Source: Posidonia oceanica
Taxonomy: Eukaryota; Streptophyta; Magnoliopsida; Alismatales; Posidoniaceae
Reading direction: 5' to 3'
DNA length: 64,000 bases
Assembly (NCBI GenBank): GCA_037176725.1
Contig: JAZBRS010000014.1
Span: 79,590,501-79,654,500, forward strand
Part shown: piece by piece, positions 41,134 to 52,041 of the stretch
Position numbering within the stretch: the stretch's first letter is position 1
Layout: each line of letters starts with the position of its first letter
Made by a program: the position numbers and the translations under genes
The notes under the pieces: generated by a model
The model's input: only the letters and a program-made list of their open reading frames with translations
Told to the model about the DNA's origin: nothing
The model's database searches: none

Positions 41134-44100
41134 TACAATTATATGGAATTGTAGGGGGATTGGTAACTTGCCCACTATTTCTCACCTCAAGAAAATTATT
41201 AAGAAGCATAATGTGGCACTTATAGGCATCCTGGAGCCTATGTTAGCTGAGGACAGAGCTAAGGCTATTTGCAATCAGCTTCGGATGGACAGGTATTGGG
41301 TCAACAATGAGTCTGATTCTAAAATTTGGATTCTCTGGAAAGATTCTATTTCATTGGTTAATACTCTTAAGACTGATCAATCTTCATCCTTTATTGTGAG
41401 CAATGATGTGGGAATGGATTTCCAGTTCTCTTATGTCTATGCTTCTACTGAGAAGACCAAGAGAAGGTTGCTTTGGGTAGACTTGCTGAACTTGGGAGCC
41501 ACTACCTCATTGCCTTGGGTCTTGGGAGGAGACTAGAACGCGGTGCTTAGCTCTGCTGATGTGGTTGGGAGAGGGGAGTTTGATTTTCCCAGCTCTAATG
41601 ACTTTGGTGATTTCATCCAATTTACGGGGCTAGATGAGCCTCCTCATGAGGGTAACTTTCTTTCCTGGTGCAATAACCGGCAACGTATTGATAGAATTTA
41701 CAAGAGGTTGGACAGAGTGTTGGGAAATGCTGAATGGCTTGACAGGGATTCTTGCTCCGTTACTTATTTGGACAGGATCTATTCAGATCATGCCCCTATG
41801 CTTGTGCATAGTAAAGCTGATTGGTCTGGTGGACCTACTTCCTTTAAGTTCCAAACAATGTGGATAGAACACCCCAGTTTCCTGGATTTTGTGAGATCCA
41901 AATGGGAGTACTCTGCTAGTTCTAACCCTATGCTGAATTTAAGTTGGAAACTAAAAGGTCTGAAGAAGCAATTAAAATGGTGGAACAAGAATGTTTTCGG
42001 GAACATAAATGTGCGTCACGATAGCCTCCTGTCTGAATTATCTAGGTTGGATGAACTACTCAAAATTGAATGGTCTGATGATCTTTGGGATAATTATTCT
42101 GCTATCCGGAAAGAATTTATTGAAACTAAGAAGCAACAAGAAATCTTTTTGAAACAAAAAGCTAGGATCAACTGGTTGACAGTTGGTGACAAAAATAGTA
42201 AGTTTTTTCATTCTAGTGTGCAAGAGAGGAGGAGAAATAATGTTTTTTCTTCTCTTGTGCACGAATTTAACAATGACAGAGATGAGATGAGAAGTCAAGG
42301 TAGATCTTTTTTTATGAATTTGCTTAAGGAAGAGGGTAGGTGCTTGAATCCTGATATCATTAATGTTATCCCAGCTAGAGTGAATGTTGATGATAATCTT
42401 AAGCTCAGCGCAGTTCCCTCTAAGGAGGAGATTCAAAGCACTGTTTTTAGTATGGAACCAGACAACTCTCCAGGGCCTGATGGTTTTACTGCAATTTTCT
42501 TTAAAAAGTGCTGGGATTTTGTGGGGAGTGATGTGGTGAATGCCATTCAGTCTTTCTTCAGTGGTGATGCCCTCCCTAGAAGCTGGAAAGCTACTTTTTT
42601 GGCTCTCATTCCCAAGAAGGAGATAACTAAGGGTTTTGGGGACTTTAGGCCGATTAGTTTATGCATTGTCTGTTACAAAATTGTATCCAATATCTTATCT
42701 GACAGGTTGAGTGGTATTTTGCCTAAACTTATATCGCTAGAGCAAGGGGCTTTTGTGAGTGGGAGGCTTATACATGAAAGTATAGCTCTTACTCAAGAAC
42801 TCATTCAGCACATTGATAATGGCAAAGAAGGGGGAAATGTTGTTCATAGTATCGATATGGAGAAAGCATATGATAGGCTCAATTGGGATTTTTTGTTTGC
42901 TGTCTTGAAAAAGTATGGCTTCTATGATAATTGCATTAGTTTGTTAAAGCAATGTGTGGAAAACAATTCCTTCTCAGTTATTGTGGATGGGAGTTCCACT
43001 GATTTTTTTCTTGGCACGAGAGAATTGCGACAAGGGGACCCTATTTCTCTAGCTTTGTTTGTTCTCGCCGAGGAGGTCCTTAGGAGAGGTATCTCTAAAC
43101 TTCTGAAGGATGGTAGCATCTTGCCTTATTATGTGCACAAAGATTGTCCTATTATCACTCACTCCCTTTTCGCTGATGATACTATCATTTTTTTAAATGG
43201 TAGAAGGAGCTCATTATTAGCCCTCATGAATCTGCTGAATGAATATTAGGCTTCTTCTGGGCAAAAAATAAACTCTTCTAAAAGCTGCTTTATTGTCTCC
43301 CAAAAAACGGTTAATGTCAGATTGAATATCATTCAAGTTGTTATTGGATTTGCTAGGGGTTGCCTTCCTTTTACTTATCTTGGCTGCCCGATATTCAAAG
43401 GATTATCTAAACAAATATATTTTGAAGGCATGGTCCAGACTATATTGAAGAGGGTTAAAGGATGGAAGTCTAAATTCTTATCCCCAGGTGGCAAACTTAT
43501 ATTGATCAAGCATGTTCTCACCAGCATTCCCATTCACATGTTATCTGTTTATGATGTCCCAGGGGTGGTGCTAGACAGAATCAATAGAATCATGGCTAAC
43601 TTCCTTTGGGGGGATCAGGAGGGGGTCCATAAAAGACACTGGATTGGTTGGAGTACAATTTGCTCTACATTTGAAGAAGGTGGGCTAGAGATAAGACAAC
43701 TCAGAGATGTTATGATGGCCCTCAGAATGAAGTTTGCGTGGAGGGTGCATAATTCTGGCTCTTTATGGGCAGCTTTTATGAGGGCAAAGCATGGGTCTAT
43801 GGCTGAGGATGTTACCATGATCAGAGGCACAGCTAGGTGGAAGAAGTTGCAAAAGGCTTGGCTGTCTATGAGGGATCATATCCAGTGGACTATCAGCAGA
43901 GGGAAGTTGAGTTTTTGGTTTGACAATTGGTCCACTTTGGGACCACTTGTGAAATCACTGACACTCATATCCATGAACCTGCTCTGGCTGTTCATGAGGT
44001 ATTCAATAGCTTCAATAGAATCTTTGAGATGAATCTACCTAACAGTGTGCTTCATGAGATTCTTCACCTCAATATTGATATTACAGAGGAGGATGATGCC

Positions 44101-45255
44101 ATGCAGTGGGGTTTGAATGTTGATGGGGATTTCACTGTTAAATCGGCCTGGGAACTTTGTAGAGCCAAGAAAGTTTCTAAATGGTGGGGCAAGGGTATTT
44201 GGGATAACTTCCTTCCTACTAAAATATCTTTTTTCCTTTGGAAAGTGCTATGGGGAAGGCTGGCCACGGAGGATCGCATCAAACAAATGGGTATTGCCCT
44301 TCTTTCTAAATGCATGTGCTGTAAATTGAGGCCACAAAGTGAAGATGCTGTGCACTTACTGTTTGAAGGGGAATGGGCGACCATGTGTTGGAAGTGGCTG
44401 ATCAATATCTTCTAGATGAGGAACAAGGCTGACAAGTCCTTTTTTCAATGGCTTCAAGTTCTGTTTCAAAGAAGGAGTAAAGAGTCTTTTGTGCAAAAGT
44501 TCAGAAGGGTGCTTGCAGCTGTGATGCTATGGGAGATCTGGAAAGCTAGATGCTCTAGCAAATATGGTGGGAAGGAGGTTAAAGTATTTCAAATATTCTT
44601 GAAAATTAAAAGCTGGACTGATGATCATGCTTTTTTGATGCAGGGAATGAAATGCTATAATCCTAAGGAGGCGCGTATTCTCCTCAACCTGAACATAGTT
44701 GACATTCAACCTGTTAAAGAAGTCAATACGATTGTTTATTGGTTTAGACCTCCTTTTAATGCTTACAAACTCAATGTGGATGGTGCAGCCAGAGGGAATC
44801 TAGGGCCTGGTGGAGGAGGTGGGATCATCAAGGACCACAATGGCGACATGGTGGCAGCCTTCTCAAATTACTATGGGAAATGCACCAATACTGTTGTGGA
44901 ATTCCAAGCTCTCAAGGATGGTCTATCACTTTATCTTAGTCTGGGCCTAGATCTTGAGAAATTAATTGTTGAAATGGACTCCAAAGCCCTTGTTGACATG
45001 CTGCGGTTGAATAAATGTCTTCATTGGCGAATTCAACAATACTAGACTGAGGTGTGCTCCAAAGTTCACAAGGTTATCGATATTAATCACATTTATAGAG
45101 AGGGCAATGGTCCGATGGATGCGTTGGCAAATATTGGGATTGAAACACTTTGTCTAAAAAGGTATCACTCGTGGAAAGTTTTACCTAAGATGGTAAAGGG
45201 ATTCATTGTTCTGGAAAAGGGTGGTCTGCCTTATATCAGGGTTAAATTCAACTAG
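41126..45255 (+). pseudogene. LINE 1 ORF2: endonuclease, reverse transcriptase, zf-RVT, RNase H
   Basis: Starts MINTIIWNCRGIGN at 41126. The AP-type endonuclease (about 41126-41840) keeps NCRG, GILEP, GGD (then TAG where Asn is preceded by Trp in LINE 2) and SDHAPML. The RT region shows PGPDGFTAIFFKKCW, ATFLALIPKKE, DFRPISLCIVCYK, EQGAFVSGRLI, DMEKAYDRLNWDF, LRQGDPIS and catalytic FADDTIIF (about 43170). A zf-RVT region follows (WWGKGIWDNFLPTKISFFLW, about 44180-44250), then a C-terminal RNase H (LNVDGAARGNLG, VVEFQALKDGL, EMDSKALVDML, about 44775-45010). Lesions: TAG at 41534, 43247, 44413, 45043; a one-base deletion near 43952; no TGA or TAA in frame. Ends with TAG at 45253. Needed for target-primed reverse transcription. 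Confidence 0.92.
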
Positions 45256-45785
45256 GTGGTGCTATGTTTGTCTTTAGCCCAACTGATTTTTGGCTAGAGC
45301 TGGGGAGCATTGTGCTGTATAAGGCTGGTACAGGGTGAAGTGCTCAGTTCTTACAAGTGGACTAGTCCTTCAATTTGGCTGTGCTCTGATTCAAGCTATT
45401 TCAGGATGGCTGGAATTTGCCATCTTTTATAGAGAATTGTAGTAAGTGGAAGTGGCAGGTGATGGATCTGTTGGGTACTGTGGATAAATTTTACCCGTAT
45501 CTCCTTTTCCCTGCAAGGGCCAGGTTTTTGGGTTACAGGATAGAATTTATCAAGTGAACATGTACATTGCATGGTCACAACTCTATAATATTAGTAGCTT
45601 TGTTGCTTTTTGGTAGAGTTTTATTCTTTGTAATAATGAGGTCGTGTCTATGGTGACCTCACAGTACCCTTTGTGAACTTAGGAACAGATTTGTTGTTTC
45701 TTGTTCACTCTATAGCCTGAGTGCTTTGTAACCTTTCCATTTATGAATAAAGGTTACTATTGTTTGCTCAAAAAAAAAAAAAAAA
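45256..45785 (+). other. LINE 1 3' UTR and poly(A) tail
   Basis: Contains CCTGCAAGGGCCAGGTTTTT (near 45510), also present in the LINE 2 3' UTR near 56320, and ends with TTATGAATAAAGG-ACTATTGTTTGC then A16. These shared end features identify the 3' region recognised by the family's own reverse transcriptase. Confidence 0.85.
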
Positions 45786-45834
45786 CAACCAAAACCAAAC
45801 CTAAACCCTAAACCAAACCCTAAACCATAAACCC

Positions 45835-46089
45835 AAATCCATTAAAAACAACCAGCATGGTTACCGTAGTGGTTGGGAGCTCCCTCCACTACCCTTTGGT
45901 CGCGGGTTCGATACCTGCCCACCTCATGTGGTGTGGGATTTTCCCACACTCTCTTGCAGCTTGGGATTTATTCCCACACCTTTGTGTTACCCACAGGTTT
46001 CGATCTTGGGACCTATGGGTTCTCTTGCATGGAAAAAAAACCAATAGGCTATCTTCAGTAGGTAAAAAAAAAAAAAATCCATTAAAAAC
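45835..46089. other. Target site duplication of the SINE
   Basis: AAATCCATTAAAAAC at 45835-45849 and at 46075-46089, 15 identical bases on either side of the SINE. The left copy overlaps the left target duplication of LINE 2 (45832-45843), which places the SINE insertion after LINE 2. Confidence 0.92.
45850..46074 (+). mobile_element. tRNA-derived SINE
   Basis: About 225 bp with a tRNA-like head: GCATGGTTACCGTAGTGGTT resembles an A-box region, and GGGTTCGATACC holds an exact match to the B-box consensus GGTTCGANNCC, about 45 bases further on. The body ends in TTCAGTAGGT and an A-rich tail of about 14 bases. The 15 bp target duplication is perfect. SINEs are transcribed by RNA polymerase III and mobilised by LINE enzymes; the poly(A)-ended LINEs alongside are of the kind that could do it. 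No coding potential. Confidence 0.93.
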
Positions 46090-46710
46090 CTAAACCTAAA
46101 CCTAAACCCTAACCGAACCTAAACCCTAAACTTCGTGCACTGTGCTCTAGTGATAGTGGGCGACAGCTCGTCTTCCACTAACCTCGATCCCCTCGCAGAA
46201 CTTAATCTTCTTCCTTTGTTGATCTGGGTTTTAGCATGTGATTGGTCTTTTCCCTGTTCCTCCATTTTTCCTACTTGGGGCTGGATCCCTGCTCTTTGGA
46301 GCGAGATCTAGCTCTTGGCTGCCTAACCGTAGCCAGATCGGATGCTGCATCTCCTCTGCATCTGGTCTGCTTGAGCCATGGCCGTTGCAAAGGTTGAGGG
46401 TCTTCCGAAGAAACCTCCTAATTCGTACATCAGCAAGGATGGTGTTGAAAATCGTCCCCCTAAGCCCATGGCCCTTTTCATGGTGTAGACACCCCATTCT
46501 GACAGCATGGAAGTTGGTTTTTTTTTCTTTCGCAGGCTCGTATGGATTCTGGAATGGCATCCCTTTTCCTAACCCATTTTCTAGCCCATTTCCAAGCCCA
46601 AAACCTTGCCCAAACCCAAGAAGCCTTAACCCAAGCCTCTTTGCAACTTTTAAAACCCTTCTAAGCCCAAGCCCAAGCCCAAGCCCATTTGCAGCCTTTG
46701 ACAACTGAGT

Positions 46711-48822
46711 GTGTTGGATGCTGGAATAGGCAGCGTCCAACGTTAGACGTGGCCTGTGCTAGCGTCCAACGTTGGATGCCCTCTACTCCGACGTCCAATG
46801 GCTCGATTGCAGCAGCGGCTGCTCCGCCCTCTTCGGCTCACCGCCCGTCCACTCCACTGCCTCCCCGCACTTACTACCCATCCCTTCTCCCACTCCATGC
46901 CATCCACTACCTTCCAAGCTTGAGTAACTGCCCATCCCCTCTTGATCAGCCCCTAATCCGCTCTCTAAACCCTCACTGCAGCTGCTGACTTTCGCCGCCC
47001 ACGCCTGCCACCGCCTCGATCTCGCCGGCCTTCTGACAGCACCCATGCCCTCTTCTGACAATCCTCGTGGGCTTCCCACACTCATCCACACCTGCCAACA
47101 CCTGCAATTGCCAGAATTTGGCCTGCAACTTCGCTTGCTAGCATTTGAACCCATGTGAGCTAAACAAAACTGAGAGTTCATGCCTTTGCCACAGTCAGCA
47201 CACCGAGTCCAGAGAGAATTCGCCACCTCCAGAGCGTAGAGGGCACTCCCCTCTCCGTCCTCGACCCTTCGCGACCTCTTCTGGAGCTTGGAGCAGCTCA
47301 CGTGACCTCGCCGAAGTAGCCCTGGTCGGTACATCAGCAACTCCGACAAGCGAGGTGGAGCCGCCGTTCCAAGCCATCAAACAGTAAACACTCCATCCTC
47401 ATAGCTTTTGCATGCCTATTAGCATGTCCCCATGCATTCTTGCACTTTTTTGAATCCTTTTAGTCATGATTCACAGCTAAGAGAGAGTTCAGTGTGTTGG
47501 ACGCGGCATAGGCCGATGTCCAACACTCTACCTTGCCTTGCTCTTGTTCTGCTGTCTTCCATGCTTTGTCATCGCATGCTTTTCTGTAAATCCATGCTAT
47601 ATGCTTCCTTAAATGTTCTCTGATGCTATGCCATGCCTGTTTGCTTGTTCCATGCTTGTTTGAATCATCTTTGCAAGCTCTGATATTAGTCTGCCATCTG
47701 CCTACGTTGGGCGCTAGGGTGAGCCACGTCCAATGTTGGATGCTGGTTCACCTAGCGTCCAACACCCCTGTTAGCTGTAGCTTGCTGCCATGCCTATATT
47801 ATGTCCATTTTTTATGCTTATTCATGATCCATGCTTGCTTAGAGATGCCTGGCCCTTATGGCAAACATGCTTAGGCTTGTTAGGTCCTTCCAAGTTGCAT
47901 GCCTTCCTTTTGCAAGTTTAATCCTATATTCCTATGCATGTTTCCTTTTTATCTTATTCTCTTGGATTAAATGATTTTTATGCATGCTTCTGTTTGCTCT
48001 TACATGTCTCTATTATGTCTGCATGCATATAGGTGGGGTTTGAGCTGAGCTCCCCCTTTAGCACAGGTGAGCATGCATCCTACTGTCGTTGGACACCAGG
48101 GGTTTCAGCGTCCAATGTTGGACGCTGCTGCCTCCAGCGTCTAACACAGCAGCCATCTGTTTGTCTTCTATTAGCTTGCATGATTGGTCTGATCTCTTTT
48201 CTTGCATGCCTCCTATGTTTCCATGCATGTTAGCTTCCTTTTCAACTGTTCTTAAGTTTCCATTAGATTATTTGCTTGTTTATGCATGTTTTTTGTGTGT
48301 TGTGCCTCCTAGGGCATTGTACGCTGCTGGTGTAGGCATCCAACATTGGACGCTGGCCTAGCTCGTGTCCAACGACCTAGTTGTGCCTTTGGCCTGGCAC
48401 AAGCTGCTACTGGTAAGTTTTGGTTTTCTTTTGTGGTCCCATGCTTGTATGTTTGCCCCATGCTCATCTCCAGCAACCTAAATGCATGTACCCATCTTTA
48501 TTTTGCTTTTGTATGCTTCTTACTCTCCTCTGTCTTCTGGCCTGTGTTAGACGCCTATCACTCTGGCGTCTAACGTTGGACGCCAAGCTTACAGGCGTCC
48601 AACAACCTGCTTGCTCCTTGCTCTGATTCCTCTTCTAATCTTCTGTTAGGTTAGTCTTGCATGTCATGCACCCATTTAGTTGCATTTTTGCATCTGTATT
48701 ACATCCATGTATCTAGAATGCACTGTTTTCCAAAAATTGCATGCTGTCTACCTCCAGCAGGTGTTGGACGCCAGCATTGCTAGCATCCAACGTTGGACGC
48801 TGGTGTTGCCAGTGTCCAATGC
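46711..48822 (+). repeat. Seven dispersed double-hairpin motifs (GTTGGACGC ... GCGTCCAAC) in LTR D
   Basis: Clusters at about 46711-46799, 47490-47527, 47703-47766, 48089-48155, 48313-48383, 48546-48605 and 48763-48822. The full form reads GTTGGACGC, 10-14 bases, GCGTCCAAC, directly followed by GTTGGACGC, 10-14 bases, GCGTCCAAC, with a few substitutions per copy. Each half can form a hairpin with a 9-base stem. The spacers between clusters (200-650 bp) are unique T-rich text, so this is not a simple tandem repeat. Confidence 0.85.
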
Positions 48823-49475
48823 TTGCAGATGGCTGACAGCCATTTTAAAGCGCCGATTTTGTTTCGCTCGTCGTTTCTCGCGTTTTATTACTTCTTTGGC
48901 TTGCTGCAACCCCTGTGCATGTTACCCACCCCTTTGTCTTGGTTTTGCACCCCACTTCGCATCGTTTTCTGCATTTTACATCGTTTTCCATGTTTTGCAT
49001 CGCTTTTCCGCTCCTTTGCATAGTTTTCCATGCCCCTTTGCATCGCTTTCCGCCCTTTGCCTCTTTTTCCGTGCGTCGCATTGTTTTCCGCATTTTCGCA
49101 CCATTTTCCGCACCCACTTTGCTTTATCACTTGCATTGCTTGGTTTCCCTGCAGTTTTGCTTTATCGCTTGCATCTACATTTAGGGCTATGATGCTTACT
49201 GCTTAGGAGTTCTCACGAACCATGGTCCGCCCAAATTGGAATACTAGCAACGTGGCTGAGCACATAGATAGCACGTTTATTTCCAATGCATAACAGGTAG
49301 GCATTCATGGCATTTAGACATTAGGCTAGCATTTCCCTGCATTAGCGCGAGATTGCCTAAAAAAGACTGACTCTCGGACGTATCGGGGGTGCCTAACACC
49401 TTCCCCATGCGTAACAGGAGTCCTTGCCCTTTCTTTTGGCTCGCATCGACCTTTCCTTTATCCTAGGCATGAGTC

Positions 49476-49507
49476 ATAGCATAGCATAGCATAGCATAGC
49501 ATAGCTT
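49476..49507. repeat. (CATAG)n microsatellite
   Basis: About six copies of CATAG in a row (GTCATAGCATAGCATAGC), located between the conserved block and the LTR end in solo LTR D. Confidence 0.85.
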
Positions 49508-52041
49508 AGCATTGCATTCCTTTGCCCCTCCTTGCATCTGGTTTTGCATGTCTTTTCATACTGAACCCCCAGTTTTCCCTGTCTTCCAATTCAATAGACC
49601 TGGTGGTGACTCCGATTTTGTCTTATCATTTCTTTTCTTTTCTTTTGCCAGCGTTTCCGAGTCGAGTTCCTTCCCTCAGATCCAGCCGCATATAGTGAGC
49701 CTATTTTGATCGGTGCACACAAGCTTTGGTAACGTGCATGGACGATCAGAATTCAGGATTACTACACATGGCACCTGAGGAAGGTTCCCGCCGATCTCGA
49801 GTAACTCCATGCAGTCTCTTCCGAAGGATGGCGACAAGCAGCCACCTCATGTTGACTCTTCTGCCACGCTTGCCCCTCCTCATCGGGAGGCTCTTGGAGG
49901 AGAGGACCCCTTAAAATCTCCTCCGCTATTTAAGAATACCAGAGCTGCCCCGGAGAAGCCTAAATCCTTTGCTGTTGCTACTAGGGCTTCTCACCAAGTT
50001 CCCAATTTCCCTGGCATGACTGTTAGGAGTCTGGTAGTGGTTGATGGTGAGGAGTTGGTTAGGTTTTCTACTACAGAAGTTTCTCAAATGGCTTTAGCAT
50101 TCACATGGACTATGATTGGGAAATTCAGTACTGGCAGGCAGGCTATGATGGACATTCTCAACGCTATGAAGAGCTCCATGGAATTTTCTGATGATTTTTT
50201 CCCAGTGGCCATTGATCAGTGCCATGTGCTTATCCGTTTTCTGAAAGGGGAGGACTTTGTGGAAGCTTATATAAAGGAGGCCTAGTTTATTAAAGGTAAG
50301 AGGATGCGTGTATTCAGATGGTCTCCAAATTTTGCTCCTGGTTCAGAATCTACTTGCACTCCAGTCTGGGTGGGATTACCTACTCTTAGAGCTCATCTTC
50401 AAGATCCTAGAGCAGTGCAATCTATTGCTGGCCTTCTTGGTAAGTTTCTGTGCATGCATAATGATGTCACAAAATTTACTAGGCCGGGCTATACTTACAT
50501 TTGTGTTGAAATTGATCTTGCTAAACCCCTGAAAAGAACTATAAAAATTGATAATGGTGGTGAAATAATAGAGCAGATGGTCGATTATGGTAGATTTTTA
50601 CCTCCTTTTTGTCATTTTTGTACTATGGTTGGTCACCATCCAAGTGATTGTAGAAGGCAGTAGCCTATCCCTCCCAAGGAGAACCCAGAGCAGGTTCAAA
50701 AGGAAATAGATATGAATGAAAGGAAAGATAGAAAAATGGCCAAAGGAAAATCCAAAAGTGCTAAAAAAAGAGCTAAGAAGAAGGTTAAACTAGTTGGTAT
50801 GATCTCTAAAAAGGGCAAAGCTTAGATTGGAATTGTCTTCAAAGAGGGCAATTTAGTTTAGGAGACAACGGAAATTGAGGTAGCCAAACAATTGTCTCTC
50901 AAGAAGGATAAAGGAAAGAGCGCTGTTATTGAGGGGAAGGCTTCTGAGGATTTTGATGAAGAGGAATGGATAGCTGTTAAAAACAAGAATAAGTTATTCA
51001 GAGGCGAGGCATCTACTAATTGGGCAGCCAAGGAGCAGCAAGTAAAGCCACCTCTCTTTCAGGAGTTAGAACAGATGGAAAAGTCTTCTGGTAAAGCATA
51101 TTTACATTTGGAGGGAGCTGCTGAGACAAAGGGTATGCATCCTCTAGATGAGGTTTGTCCTTCTAAGGATATGGCCAATGATAATACTCAACCAAGAATA
51201 GAAAGGACTCCAAAGGGAAAGAGATCTGATAGCAGGAAGAAGCAGAATACCAGGTTATTAAGGAGCCAAGAATTTATCGATCAAAGCATGCAAGTTGAAA
51301 AAGATCAGTCCAGTCAGAAAGGTGAAAGGCCTAGTGTGAGAACTAGAAAAGAGTTAGCACAGAGAAAGGAACAGCATGTTGCAGAAACACAAAATGTTAA
51401 TGACAAGTTGGAAGCTATGATCAAGGCAAGCCATAATAGCTTGGAGGTGAAAAAGGAATTAGTTGGGGCTATCCAAGAAGATTCTTCTGATGAGCTGCTG
51501 ATGTTAGGCTCTAGCAAAAATATCAGGGATGATTTTTTGATGCTGAGAAATGCTAATTATTCAATGGCAGAAATTAAGGAGGCTTGCCCAGCATTGATTG
51601 GGGTAGCACAAGCTTTGCATATTGATTTCCAGAATGAGGTTCAAATGGAAGGGACTCCTAGTAGTGATGATGGGCCAAATGAACATGAGGACTTCTGGGA
51701 ACCCCACTACTCTGATCTTGCTTTTATTAGATTGAATAAGCAAGCTTCCTCTACTGAGGATGGAGGGTCAGATGGTGATGAATTAAGTGAGTTCATATCT
51801 AATGACACTGATCCACCTTGGATCCCTGGTATGGGAGATGAGCCCCTAGATCTGTCTACTCCCCTTACTAATGCTGTTGTTGATTCTGATTCTGGGATGG
51901 CTGAGCTGGAAGTGAAGGATGGCAGAGCTTTTTCTGATGGGGAGAAGGTCATTACCAAGAGTAGGACTTATAACCTCAGAAAGAGATTGAAACTACCAGG
52001 TAGATTGAAAGGTCAATCTCACCATTCTGATGATAGTTATC

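Larger units (their letters stand above)
38124..45785 (+). mobile_element. LINE 1, L1-type non-LTR retrotransposon, full length but mutated
   Basis: About 7.66 kb with a 16 bp target duplication, CAACCAAAACCAAACC, at 38108-38123 and 45786-45801 (low-complexity, so the exact edge is uncertain by a few bases). Layout: 5' UTR to 38423, ORF1 38424-41133, ORF2 41126-45255, 3' UTR with AATAAAGG signal (about 45746) and a 16-base poly(A) at 45770-45785. LINE 2 is a diverged relative with the same layout. Confidence 0.92.
46484..49766 (+). mobile_element. Solo LTR D (3,283 bp), Tat/Ogre-type
   Basis: Starts TGTAGACACCCC, ends GATTACTACA, with a perfect CATGG target duplication and no internal region, so it is a solo LTR inserted in LINE 2 ORF1. 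Contains a GC-rich segment (46780-47390), seven dispersed palindromic clusters based on GTTGGACGC (46711-48822), TTTTGCATCG-type ~17-30 bp repeats (48950-49130), the conserved block (49345-49435), a CATAG microsatellite (49476-49507) and PBS-like GGTGGTGACTCC (49601). No gene. Confidence 0.95.
46479..49771. other. Target site duplication CATGG flanking solo LTR D
   Basis: CATGG at 46479-46483 and 49767-49771, directly outside the LTR ends. Confidence 0.95.

Noticed and set aside
45850..46074. A functional tRNA gene at the GGTTCGATACC B-box
   Set aside because: The head does not fold into a full cloverleaf by eye and is followed by an unrelated body and poly(A) with target duplications; it is a SINE.
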